Assembly (NCBI GenBank): GCA_016212425.1
Contig: JACRGJ010000101.1
Coordinates: 20,238 to 84,237 of the forward strand
Origin: Micrococcales bacterium
GTDB taxonomy: Bacteria; Actinomycetota; Actinomycetes; Actinomycetales; Microbacteriaceae
Direction of reading: 5' to 3'
DNA: 64,000 nt
The position numbers were made by a program, and so were the translations under genes. The notes under the pieces were generated by a model. It searched no databases, was not told the origin of the DNA, and was given only the letters and a program-made list of their open reading frames with translations. Of the stretch, positions 47,654 to 55,960 are shown piece after piece. The stretch's first letter is position 1. The number at the start of each line of letters is the position of its first letter.

Positions 47654-48634
47654 GTGAGGATGCCGAGCCGTATCGTCGCCGTCGCCTCGGTGCTCGCCCT
47701 CACCGCAGCCGTGCTCACCGGATGCGCCTCCTCCTCCGGCCGCGGTCCCGTCACCGATCTGCAGGTGCTCGTTCCGCAGGGCCCCGGCTCCGGATTCGAC
47801 GTCACCGCGCGGGCGGTGGCGAAGACCTTGGACGATCTGGACCTGGCCACCGCTCCCGAGGTGACCAACCTGCCCGGCGCCTCCGGCACCGTGGCCCTCG
47901 CCCGCACCGTCGGGGAGAGCGACAACGGGCGCTTCCTGCTCGTCATGGGCCTGGGGCTGGTGGGGGCCGCCTACACCAACCGGTCCACCGCGGCCATCAC
48001 GGAACCGACACCGGTCGCACGCCTCGTCGAGGAGTCGATGGCGATCGTCGTCCCCGCCGACTCGCCGTACGGGGACCTGGCTCAGTTCGTCGCCGCGTGG
48101 CGCGCGGCTCCGTCGGCGCTCCCGGTCGGCGGCGGGTCCACCGTCGGCGGTCCCGACCAGCTCCTGCCGGTGCAGCTCGCGCAGGCGGTCGGCATCCCGC
48201 CGAAGCAGGTCGACTACCGCTCCTTCGCCGGCGGCGGAGAACTGCTGCCGGCGGTGCTCGACGGGCGACTCGCCTTCGCCGTCTCGGGATACGGCGAGTT
48301 CCAGCAGCAGGTGGAAGCCGGGCAGCTACGGGTCTTGGCGGTCACCGGCACCCGGCGCATCCCCGGGCTGGACGCTCCGACCCTCCGCGAATCCGGCATC
48401 GACCTGGTCTTCACGAACTGGCGTGGCGTCGTCGCTCCGCCACGTGCGTCCGCGGCCGACGTGAAGCAGCTCATCGCCGTGCTCGAGACGATGCGCGGCA
48501 GTCCGGAGTGGAAGAAGGTCCTGGCCGGGAACGGCTGGACCGACTCCTTCCTGCCCGGAGCGGAGTTCGGGACGTTCATCCGCAGTCAGAACCGCCGTGT
48601 CGCGAGCGTGCTCACCCAGCTGGGCCTGACCTGA
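47654..48634 (+). CDS. TctC/Bug-family tricarboxylate-binding lipoprotein
   Basis: A 326-residue secreted lipoprotein. The signal peptide has lipobox LTGC with lipidated Cys24. The mature part is a Bug/TctC periplasmic-binding fold, with VPQGPGSGFDVTARAV, NLPGASG and the C-terminal conserved segments. These proteins bind citrate or related carboxylates for TctAB transporters. No tctA or tctB is here. Instead the gene stands between a carboxylate-sensing two-component system and an ABC importer, so it may act as an accessory sensor protein. GAAGGAG precedes the GTG. Confidence 0.87.
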   Translation: MRMPSRIVAVASVLALTAAVLTGCASSSGRGPVTDLQVLVPQGPGSGFDVTARAVAKTLDDLDLATAPEVTNLPGASGTVALARTVGESDNGRFLLVMGLGLVGAAYTNRSTAAITEPTPVARLVEESMAIVVPADSPYGDLAQFVAAWRAAPSALPVGGGSTVGGPDQLLPVQLAQAVGIPPKQVDYRSFAGGGELLPAVLDGRLAFAVSGYGEFQQQVEAGQLRVLAVTGTRRIPGLDAPTLRESGIDLVFTNWRGVVAPPRASAADVKQLIAVLETMRGSPEWKKVLAGNGWTDSFLPGAEFGTFIRSQNRRVASVLTQLGLT

Positions 48635-48677
48635 CGCATCCGCCCCACCCCCCATCGCACTCGAAGGAGAGATCAGC

Positions 48678-48716
48678 GTGAACACGCGAAGCACGGCAGA
48701 GAGGTCCCGGTCGTGA
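48678..48716 (+). CDS. Possible 12-codon leader peptide
   Basis: The GTG at 48678 follows a strong GAAGGAGAG. The short frame reads MNTRSTAERSRS and stops at TGA 48714-48716, overlapping the permease GTG (48713) as GTGA. It could couple translation of the permease gene. It may also be chance, since a GAGAGG lies near the permease start as well. Confidence 0.3.
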   Translation: MNTRSTAERSRS

Positions 48717-50482
48717 CCGGCGTCCTGTCCCCGCCCTCGGGCGCGGCGGCGGAGCGCAGCGTCGAGCAGTACCCGGCTCCGCGCTACCGGCGGCTGCTCG
48801 GCGCCGACCGCAGCACCTGGATCTACTGGGCGACCCTGGTCGTCCTGGCCCTGCTGGTGCTCGCCCCCGTGGTGCCCACCCTGGTGCAGGCGCGCAGCGA
48901 CCGCCCCCTCTACGAGGCGGGCGGGGTCTTCACGCTGACAAACTTCGTGCGGCTGTTCACCGAGGCGAACTTCGGCGTGGTCGCCCTCACGACGCTCGCC
49001 TTCGCGGCGCTGACGACGGTCCTCACCATCCTCATCGCGGTGCCGATGGCGATCGTCGTGGTCCGCACCGACATCCCCGGGCGCCGGATGTTCGGAGCCG
49101 GGATGCAGTGGCCCTTCTTCATCTCCTCCCTGATCCTCGGCTTCGGCTGGATCACGATGTACGGCCCGGCCGGCTTCGTCAGCACCTGGGTGCGCACCGC
49201 CATCGGCGTCGTCCCCTGGAACCTCTACTCGATCCCCGGGATGGCGCTGACCGAGGCGGTCGCCCTCGCCCCCATCGCCTATGTGTTCTGCGCGAACGCG
49301 CTGCGCAACGCCGACGCCAGCCTCGAGGGCGCGGCGCAGACCGTCGGCGCCGGACCCCTCCGCATCCTCCGACACGTCGTCATCCCGATGCTGCGGCCGC
49401 CGGTCGTCTACAGCTCGATCCTCGTGCTCTCGATGTCCGTCGAGACCCTCAGCGTGCCCCTGCTGTACGGGCAGCCGGTGGGCATCACCGTGTTTTCCAC
49501 CTTCCTCTATAAGAACGGCCTGCAGTCCATCGACCCGGACTACGGCATCCTCGGCGCCGCCTCGACCATGATCCTGGTCGTCACCGTCCTCCTGGTCATC
49601 GTGCAGGGGAAGCTGCTGCGCGACGCCAAGCGCTTCGTCTCCGTGCGGGGCAAGGCGACCCGGCCGCGGCTGCTCGACCTCGGCCGGCTCCGCTGGCCCG
49701 CCGTCGCCTTCATCGTGATCTATCTCGTCTTCGGGGCGCTCCTGCCCATCGGAGGGCTCGTCTTCCGCTCGTTCACCACCTTCTTCACGCCTCTGGCGAA
49801 TCCGTTCAACGCGCTGACCGCCGCCAACTACCAGCGCATCGTCGAGTTCCCCGTCTACTCCGCCTCGATCCGCAACAGCCTCATCGTCGCCGGCGTCGGC
49901 GCCGTGCTGGTGAGCCTGTTCGCGACGATCGCGGTGGTCGTCGCCCGGCGCTCGAGCTTCCGCTACCGGAGGCTGATCGAGTACCTCGCTCTCGCACCGC
50001 AGGCGATGCCCAGCCTGGTCATCGGGGTCGGCCTGTTCTGGGCGTTCGCGCTGGCCCCGTTCGGGTCCGGTGCTCTGATCCAGGGCACCCTGGCCGCGCT
50101 CATCCTGGCCTTCGGTCTGCGGGCCCTGCCCAGCGCCTTCGGCTCGATCTCCCCCGCCGTCCTCCAGCTGGGGGAGGAGCTCGACAACGCGGCCCGCGTC
50201 TCGGGCGCCGACTGGCTGCGCATGTTCACCGGCATCCTCGCCCGCCTGCTGACCCCGGCGTTCGGTGCCGCGCTGGTGCTCTCGTTCGTGACGATGCTCA
50301 AGGAGTACTCGCCCGCGATCTTCCTGGGCACCGCCAAGACCAACGTGATCGGCACGACGATGCTCGAGCTCTGGACGCAAGGCAACACGGGCTCCGTCGC
50401 CGCTCTCGCCACCATCCAGATCGCGATCACCGCCGTGTTCGTCGGCCTCGCCGGTCTGCTCCTGAAGGGAAGGAAGAGCTGA
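48713..50482 (+). CDS. ABC importer permease, fused two-domain (FbpB-like)
   Basis: A 589-residue permease with two BPD-type transmembrane domains in one chain (about 85-300 and 365-580). Each ends in an EAA-type coupling motif, for example NADASLEGAAQTVGAGPLRIL and the second ELDNAARVSGADWLRMF. Fused permeases are typical of ferric-iron, thiamine and putrescine/phosphonate-type importers. It is followed by the ATPase (one-base overlap) and the binding lipoprotein, so the importer is complete. Confidence 0.92.
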   Translation: MTGVLSPPSGAAAERSVEQYPAPRYRRLLGADRSTWIYWATLVVLALLVLAPVVPTLVQARSDRPLYEAGGVFTLTNFVRLFTEANFGVVALTTLAFAALTTVLTILIAVPMAIVVVRTDIPGRRMFGAGMQWPFFISSLILGFGWITMYGPAGFVSTWVRTAIGVVPWNLYSIPGMALTEAVALAPIAYVFCANALRNADASLEGAAQTVGAGPLRILRHVVIPMLRPPVVYSSILVLSMSVETLSVPLLYGQPVGITVFSTFLYKNGLQSIDPDYGILGAASTMILVVTVLLVIVQGKLLRDAKRFVSVRGKATRPRLLDLGRLRWPAVAFIVIYLVFGALLPIGGLVFRSFTTFFTPLANPFNALTAANYQRIVEFPVYSASIRNSLIVAGVGAVLVSLFATIAVVVARRSSFRYRRLIEYLALAPQAMPSLVIGVGLFWAFALAPFGSGALIQGTLAALILAFGLRALPSAFGSISPAVLQLGEELDNAARVSGADWLRMFTGILARLLTPAFGAALVLSFVTMLKEYSPAIFLGTAKTNVIGTTMLELWTQGNTGSVAALATIQIAITAVFVGLAGLLLKGRKS

Positions 50483-51612
50483 TGCCCGACGTCGTCGTCA
50501 CGCAGCTGAAAAAGGACTTCGCCGGCGCCACGGTGCTGCACGAGGTCGACCTGACCATCCGGGACGGGGAGTTCTTCACCCTCCTCGGACCCAGCGGATG
50601 CGGGAAATCCACCACCCTGTCCTGCATCGCGGGACTGGAGAAGCCCACATCGGGCCGGATCTCCATCGGCGAGGAGCTGTTCTTCGACGGGGACTCGGGC
50701 CGGTTCACCCCACCCGAGGCGCGCAACCTCGGGATGGTCTTCCAGTCCTACGCGCTGTGGCCGCACATGACGCTGGAGCAGAACCTCGCCATGCCGCTCC
50801 AGCTGCGCAAGGTGCCCAAGACCGAACAGCGGACCCTGATCCGGGACGCCCTCGACCGGGTCGGTCTGGCCCACCTGAAGGACCGGTATCCTCACCAGCT
50901 CTCCGGCGGCCAGCAGCAGCGGGTCGCCCTGGCCAGGGCGCTGGTGTACTCGCCCCGCGTCCTGCTGCTGGACGAGCCGCTGTCGAACCTCGACGCGAAG
51001 CTGCGGGAGCAGGCGCGGGTGTGGCTGAAGCGTCTGCAATCCGAGTTGGGCATCACCACGATCTACGTGACGCACGACCAGGAGGAGGCGCTGGCGATGA
51101 GCGACCGGATCGCGGTGATGTCGGCCGGCTATCTCCTCCAGGTCGGCAGCCCCGAGGACATCTACGAGCGGCCGGCGACCGCCGAGGTCGCCGCCTTCAT
51201 CGGCCGGTCCAACTTCATCGAGGGCACGGTCAGCACCGTGACCGGAGGCAGGGCTCGGGTGACGGTGCCCGAGGCGACAGCCGAGTTCGAGGTGCCGGCC
51301 GATGGCGGATTCTCCGCAGGGGACCTCGTCACGGTCGCGTTCCGGCCGGAGCGGGCGACGCTCGTCGACTCGGCTGCGGTCGACCCGGATGCCTCCGTGC
51401 TGCTTCCCGGGTCGGTGCTCACGACCGCCTACGTCGGCTCCCGCATCGAGTACTCGGTCCGGTTCGGCACCCGCACCCTTCTCGTCGATCACTACCGCGG
51501 CGGCTTCGCCGGAACGGTGAAGGTGGCGGTCCCCGAGGACGCCGTGCGGCTCTATCCGCGCAGCGCCGCGGTGCCCGAGGAGGTCGAAGAGCTGATGGCC
51601 GTCACCGTCTGA
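50482..51612 (+). CDS. ABC importer ATP-binding protein (FbpC/PotA-like)
   Basis: A 376-residue ATPase. Walker A is GPSGCGKST at 36-44, the signature LSGGQQQR is at about 137-144, and Walker B is LLLDEPLSNLD with the switch histidine in VTHDQEEAL. A C-terminal TOBE-type domain (about 290-370) is typical of the iron/polyamine/sulfate group. It would power the adjacent fused permease. Starts at the permease stop (TGATG). Confidence 0.94.
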   Translation: MPDVVVTQLKKDFAGATVLHEVDLTIRDGEFFTLLGPSGCGKSTTLSCIAGLEKPTSGRISIGEELFFDGDSGRFTPPEARNLGMVFQSYALWPHMTLEQNLAMPLQLRKVPKTEQRTLIRDALDRVGLAHLKDRYPHQLSGGQQQRVALARALVYSPRVLLLDEPLSNLDAKLREQARVWLKRLQSELGITTIYVTHDQEEALAMSDRIAVMSAGYLLQVGSPEDIYERPATAEVAAFIGRSNFIEGTVSTVTGGRARVTVPEATAEFEVPADGGFSAGDLVTVAFRPERATLVDSAAVDPDASVLLPGSVLTTAYVGSRIEYSVRFGTRTLLVDHYRGGFAGTVKVAVPEDAVRLYPRSAAVPEEVEELMAVTV

Positions 51613-51631
51613 ACCCGCCCTCACGACGACG

Positions 51632-51701
51632 TCTGCGCCGAGCCCCGCTCGCCGGCGCAGAGAACGGACGTCACCGGATCCCGTCCGGCGACCCGCCGGA
51701 C
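51632..51701 (+). other. Two hairpins in the ATPase-binding protein gap
   Basis: TCTGCGCCG (51632-51640) pairs with CGGCGCAGA (51653-51661), and GTCCGGC (51683-51689) pairs with GCCGGAC (51695-51701). In importer operons such structures often protect or separately set the level of the binding-protein message. Confidence 0.45.
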
Positions 51702-51758
51702 ACCGTCCGCCGGAACCCCGCACCACGCGACAGCAACGCCTCGACACGAAGGAGTGAA

Positions 51759-52916
51759 ATGACAACGCATGCCAACCGGAGAGCCGGTCGCCGGTGGATG
51801 GTCCCTGTCGGGATCGCCCTCGCCTCCGCCGCGGTCCTCGCCGGATGCTCCGGCGGCGGGACCGCCGCCCCGGTCAACAGCATCGCCGCCGGGAAGTACC
51901 CCGACTACTACCCGAAGGACTACCAGAAGCTCGTCGACGCGGCCAAGAAGGAAGGGGGCGAGCTGAACATCTACTCGAACACCGACCAGACCAACTGGGC
52001 CCCGATCTTCCGCGACTTCAAGAAGAAGTACCCGTTCGTCACGACGATCAACGCCAACAACCTCGACAGCGACGAGGTGTTCCAGCGCGTGCTCAGCGAG
52101 CAGGCCACGGGCGGCACGTCCGCCGACATCATGGTGACCGGCGCGGCGCAGGGCTGGGCGAAGTTCACCCAGGGCAAGAAGGATGCGGTGCTTCCGTACA
52201 CCTCGCCGGAGCTCAGCCAGCTGCCCGACTTCGCGCAGCCGCTTCCCGGGGTCTACGCGATGTCGCTGGATCCCTCCGGCATCACCTACAACACCTCGCT
52301 CCTGCCGAAGGGGATCACCGGGTACGCCGACCTCGCGAAGCAGGTCAAGGCGAATCCCGCGGCGTTCGAGAACAAGATCACCACGCGGGACATCGGCGGC
52401 AGCTTCGGCTTCACCGTCACCCGTGCTCTCACCGAGGCGCGTCCGAAGCTGTGGAGCGCGTTCGAGACGATCCTCCCGGTCGCCCGCCCTGAGACCTCCT
52501 CGGGGACCCAGGGCGAGAAGATCCTCGCCGGCGAGTACGTGGCCGGATTCCAGATTAGCACCGCCCCGTCGTATCCGCTCGAGCAGTCCAGCGGCGGCCT
52601 GTACAAGGTGGTGCTCCCGAAGGACGGCACGGTCGTGCTCCCGCGCGGGATCGGGATCGTGCCCGAGGCCAAGCGCACGGCGACGGCGAAGCTCTTCGTC
52701 GACTTCGTGCTCTCCAAGGAGGGCCAGAACGCCGTGGCCGAGGGGGGCCTGACCTCCTACCGCGACTCCGTCAAGTCGGCGCCGGGCCTGCACACCTACC
52801 AGGATCTGGCCAAGGCGGTGGGCAAGGACCAGATCATCATCGGCAGCTACAAGCTGGTGACCCCGGAGCAGGTCGCGGCGTTCACCGACCGCTGGAACGG
52901 GCTCCTCGCGAAGTAG
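51759..52916 (+). CDS. ABC importer substrate-binding lipoprotein
   Basis: A 385-residue extracellular family 1 (FbpA/PotD-like) binding protein. The signal peptide carries lipobox LAGC (Cys30), and the mature chain opens with a segment containing GELNIYSNTDQ, as in ferric-iron and related binding proteins. GAAGGAG precedes the ATG. The ligand is not decided by sequence. Given the citrate-type sensor and TctC nearby, ferric citrate or another metal-carboxylate complex is a reasonable guess, as is an organophosphonate or polyamine. Confidence 0.9.
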   Translation: MTTHANRRAGRRWMVPVGIALASAAVLAGCSGGGTAAPVNSIAAGKYPDYYPKDYQKLVDAAKKEGGELNIYSNTDQTNWAPIFRDFKKKYPFVTTINANNLDSDEVFQRVLSEQATGGTSADIMVTGAAQGWAKFTQGKKDAVLPYTSPELSQLPDFAQPLPGVYAMSLDPSGITYNTSLLPKGITGYADLAKQVKANPAAFENKITTRDIGGSFGFTVTRALTEARPKLWSAFETILPVARPETSSGTQGEKILAGEYVAGFQISTAPSYPLEQSSGGLYKVVLPKDGTVVLPRGIGIVPEAKRTATAKLFVDFVLSKEGQNAVAEGGLTSYRDSVKSAPGLHTYQDLAKAVGKDQIIIGSYKLVTPEQVAAFTDRWNGLLAK

Positions 52917-52923
52917 CCGGCAG

Positions 52924-52958
52924 CGGCTCCGCCCGGCCTGCATCGCCGGGCGGAGCCG
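52924..52958 (+). terminator. Strong hairpin terminator after the importer operon
   Basis: CGGCTCCGCCCGGC (52924-52937) and GCCGGGCGGAGCCG (52945-52958) form a perfect 14-bp stem with a 7-nt loop, 8 nt after the stop, followed by pyrimidine-rich CCTCCCTCGTCC. Confidence 0.8.
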
Positions 52959-52988
52959 CCTCCCTCGTCCTCGATCGATCGGAGCACC

Positions 52989-53057
52989 ATGCCGGCCACC
53001 CCGACCCATGCAGCCGAGCCGTCGGAATCCGTCCTCAGCGGACGGTCGACGGCATGA
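52989..53057 (+). CDS. Possible 22-codon leader peptide
   Basis: The ATG at 52989 follows CGGAG. The frame encodes 22 residues and ends in TGA overlapping the MFS gene start as ATGA (53054-53057). Coupled translation is plausible. The peptide has no recognisable features. Confidence 0.3.
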   Translation: MPATPTHAAEPSESVLSGRSTA

Positions 53058-54235
53058 GCCCCCATCGGCGGTGGATCCCGGCGCTGGTGGCGCACGCGGT
53101 GCTGGTGCAGGCGCTCACCTACGCGATCCGCCCGGGCACCTCGTACGCCCTCCTGGAAGCGGATGCGTCGCCGGCGGTGCTCGGGGTGATCGGCGCGGTC
53201 TTCGCCGTCCCCGCTCTCGCGCTCGCCCTGCCGTCCGGACGGCTGGTCGACAGCTGGGGGGAGAAGCGCACCGCCGTCGTGGGGGGCCTGCTTCTTGTCG
53301 CCTCCGCTGCCGTCGCGCTCACCGGTACCCGATCCATCCCGGCGCTGATCGTGGCGACACTGCTCCTCGGCCTGGGTCACCTGTTCTCGGTCGTGTCCGA
53401 GCAGGTGCTCGTCGCCAACCGCTCCCAGGAGGGAGCGCGGGATTCGGCGTTCGGCCTGTACACCCTGGTCGTGTCGATCGGCCAGGTGATCGGGCCGCTC
53501 TTCATCGCCATTCCCGACTCGGACGGTGCGGGTCCCGCACTCGTGGTCGTGTTCTCCGCGTGCCTGGTGATGGCGGCCGCGGTCACCGTCACCGGGGCCC
53601 TCCTCCGCGGCGTCCCGACGGTGCGCTCCGAGGACGGTGCCGCCCTGCCGTCCCCCGTGGCTCTGCTGCGCCAGAAGGGCGTCGTCCGGGCGCTGCTCGC
53701 CAGCAGCCTCTCGCTCGCCTCGGTCGATATCACTCTGGCCTACTGGCCGGCGCTGGGAGACGAACGGGCTCTGCCCGCGTGGGTGATCAGCGCGATGCTC
53801 GTCGCGCGCTCCTTCAGCACGATGCTCTCGCGAGCCGGTCTCGGAGCGGCTACCCGCCGGCTCGGACGGCGCCGGGTGATGACCCTGAGCCTGGTCGGCG
53901 CCGCCGGGGCGTTCGCGCTCACCGGCGCCCCCGTCCCGCCGGTCGCGCTCGTCGTCGTCGCGGCCGTGTACGGCCTGGCCATCGGCGCGAGCCAGCCGAT
54001 CACGATGTCCTGGCTCACCGACCTGGCACCCCCGGGCCGACGCGGGATGGCGCTCTCGCTGCGCCTGGCGGGCAACCGGATCGGGCAGTCCGCTGTCCCC
54101 GCGGCCGTGGGTCTCCTGGCGGCGAGCAGTGGTGCTGTCGGGGTGCTGCTCGCCACGGCCGGGGCCCTGGTCGTGGCCTCCTGGTCCTCCCGGGCCATCG
54201 ACGATTCGACAGGATCCGCGGGCACCGTTCGGTAG
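53054..54235 (+). CDS. MFS-family transporter
   Basis: A 393-residue major facilitator protein with about twelve helices. The loop 2-3 motif is recognisable in the GRLVDSWGEKR segment, and the later loop has RRLGRRRVM. Probably a small-molecule exporter. It stands after the importer terminator and has its own weak ribosome-binding context through the short upstream frame. Confidence 0.88.
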   Translation: MSPHRRWIPALVAHAVLVQALTYAIRPGTSYALLEADASPAVLGVIGAVFAVPALALALPSGRLVDSWGEKRTAVVGGLLLVASAAVALTGTRSIPALIVATLLLGLGHLFSVVSEQVLVANRSQEGARDSAFGLYTLVVSIGQVIGPLFIAIPDSDGAGPALVVVFSACLVMAAAVTVTGALLRGVPTVRSEDGAALPSPVALLRQKGVVRALLASSLSLASVDITLAYWPALGDERALPAWVISAMLVARSFSTMLSRAGLGAATRRLGRRRVMTLSLVGAAGAFALTGAPVPPVALVVVAAVYGLAIGASQPITMSWLTDLAPPGRRGMALSLRLAGNRIGQSAVPAAVGLLAASSGAVGVLLATAGALVVASWSSRAIDDSTGSAGTVR

Positions 54236-54238
54236 CGT
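54233..54238 (+). promoter_or_regulatory. -10 hexamer at the MFS stop codon
   Basis: TAGCGT begins with the TAG stop of the MFS gene and is followed by 6 nt and an ATG at 54245, matching the leaderless pattern. Confidence 0.5.
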
Positions 54239-54244
54239 GGCGGG

Positions 54245-54331
54245 ATGGCATCAGCCCGCGACGCCGCATCCGTCCCGCGCCGGGGCCGCACCGGCTCTGG
54301 CGGACCGGACACCGGCTCCAGGCCCGGGTAA
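54245..54331 (+). CDS. Possible leaderless 28-residue ORF before TauE
   Basis: An Arg/Gly/Ser-rich 28-residue frame (MASARDAASVPRRGRTGSGG and onwards) ends in TAA at 54329-54331, 6 nt before the TauE ATG in the same frame. It may be a leader peptide or the relic of an N-terminal extension. Confidence 0.35.
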   Translation: MASARDAASVPRRGRTGSGGPDTGSRPG

Positions 54332-54337
54332 CCGGCC

Positions 54338-55156
54338 ATGCGCTGGTTCCTGCTCCTCCTCGTCGGCCTCGTCGGCGGCTTCTTGTCGGGACTGTTCGGG
54401 GTCGGCGGCGGCATCGTCATGGTGCCTCTGCTCGTCACCCTCGTGCGGCTCGATCATCGTCAGGCTGCGGCGACGTCGCTCGCCGCGATCGTGCCCACCG
54501 CTGTCGCCGGCTCGGTGTCGTACGTGGCGGGCGGCGCCGTCGATCTGCTCGCCGGCCTGCTCGTGGGCCTGGGGGGCGTCGTCGGATCGCTGGTCGGCAC
54601 GCGGTTGCTGCGGCGGCTGCCCGTCTCCTGGCTGCGCTGGCTCTTCCTCGCCCTCCTCGCGGCGGTCGCCGTGCGCACGCTCACCGAGGTGCCGCTCCGC
54701 GGATCCGGCCTGCACCTGGACCCACTGACCCTCGGCGGCCTCGTGCTGCTCGGGCTGGGCATGGGCATCGCGTCGGGCCTGTTCGGCATCGGCGGCGGGG
54801 TGCTCGCGGTGCCGGTGCTCATCGCGGTGTTCGGCGCCGACGACCTGCTCGCGAAGGGCACCTCGCTCGCGGCGATGGTGCTCACCGCGCTGTCCGGGTC
54901 GGTCCTCAACGCGCGCGCTCGGCTGGTGCGACCGCTGGACGGGCTTGTCGTCGGCATCGCCGCGGTGGGGGCGTCGTTCGGCGGTGTCGCCGTCGCCTTC
55001 CTGCTCTCGCCGGTCGTCGCGAACGTGCTGTTCGCGATCCTAATCCTGGTGTCGGCGGCGCAGCTGGTGCTGGCGGCGGTGCGCGAGCATCGCACGCGCC
55101 GGCGCCCCCGGACCGGATCGGCGGATGCCGCGGCCGGCGAGGCGCCGGCGGCGTGA
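54338..55156 (+). CDS. TauE/SafE-family exporter
   Basis: A 272-residue protein with eight membrane helices and the two-fold TauE/SafE repeat, LSGLFGVGGGIVMVPLL and ASGLFGIGGGVLAVPVL. Members export sulfite, sulfoacetate or other small organic anions. No sulfur-metabolism gene is adjacent. A basic, Ala-rich C-terminal tail is unusual but short. Confidence 0.9.
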   Translation: MRWFLLLLVGLVGGFLSGLFGVGGGIVMVPLLVTLVRLDHRQAAATSLAAIVPTAVAGSVSYVAGGAVDLLAGLLVGLGGVVGSLVGTRLLRRLPVSWLRWLFLALLAAVAVRTLTEVPLRGSGLHLDPLTLGGLVLLGLGMGIASGLFGIGGGVLAVPVLIAVFGADDLLAKGTSLAAMVLTALSGSVLNARARLVRPLDGLVVGIAAVGASFGGVAVAFLLSPVVANVLFAILILVSAAQLVLAAVREHRTRRRPRTGSADAAAGEAPAA

Positions 55157-55157
55157 G

Positions 55158-55880
55158 TCAACGGCCGATGACGACCGTGTCGTCGCCGCTGCTGACTCGC
55201 AGGGCCAGCTTCGGCAGGTCGGCCACCGAGAAGGCCACCCGATAGGTCGCCGACTCGCCGGGCTGCAGCGACCGCGTCGCCTCGAGAAGGATGCCGCCAG
55301 GGGCGTCGAAGATCCGCGTGCCGGTGGTGTCCTCCACTGCGAAGCCGAGGCCCGGCTGGACAGGACCGGAGCCGAGGTTCGTGAGGGTGACGGTGCTGAC
55401 CACGGCGACTCCGCCCCCGACCCCGACCGCCTTGGGGCTCGGCGAGTAGGCGATCGGGTCGCTGACGCCGACGGCGAGCTCGGAGCCGAGAGCCGTGGTG
55501 GCGCCGAACGGGACCCTCGGGTCCGCGGGTGCGGTCTTCGCCGAGGCGGCGAGCTTCTCGCCGGACAGCACGGGGGCGCCGCGCGTGAGCGGGTTCTGGG
55601 ACACCTCGACCGACACGATGACCGACGCTCCCAGCGCCACGCCCGCGGCGCTCAGCACCCCGAAGGTGACCAGGGCGCGGGCCCGGGTGGCGGCGCGTCG
55701 CGGCGAGCGGGATGTGGAGCGCCGCGCGGCGTCGCCGGCGAAGTCCGCATCCGGTGCCGCCGGAGCCGCGCCTCGCGCGATCGACGCCCCGACGATCGCG
55801 TCGAAGTCGTGCACCGCGCTCCCGCGCTCGACCCCGCCGCGCACCGCGCTGTCCACTGTCGATCCGGCTGAAACCCCCAT
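55158..55880 (-). CDS. Membrane-anchored protein with DUF4352-like domain
   Basis: A 240-residue protein. The N-terminal 65 residues are cytoplasmic-type and Arg/Ala-rich, a transmembrane helix lies at about 68-90, and the remaining extracytoplasmic part has a beta-sandwich look (VVSTVTLTNLGSGPVQPGLGF, LQPGESATYRVAF), as in DUF4352/telokin-like domains. An AGGGGG sequence before the ATG at 55880 decides the start. Convergent with the TauE gene. Function unknown. Confidence 0.65.
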   Translation of the reverse strand: MGVSAGSTVDSAVRGGVERGSAVHDFDAIVGASIARGAAPAAPDADFAGDAARRSTSRSPRRAATRARALVTFGVLSAAGVALGASVIVSVEVSQNPLTRGAPVLSGEKLAASAKTAPADPRVPFGATTALGSELAVGVSDPIAYSPSPKAVGVGGGVAVVSTVTLTNLGSGPVQPGLGFAVEDTTGTRIFDAPGGILLEATRSLQPGESATYRVAFSVADLPKLALRVSSGDDTVVIGR

Positions 55881-55960
55881 CACAACCCCCTGGTGCGAGG
55901 GTGCCAAAAACCGGGGACATCCTCTCGCCCCAGTTCGGGGACGGAGCCGCTTCGCGGCGG

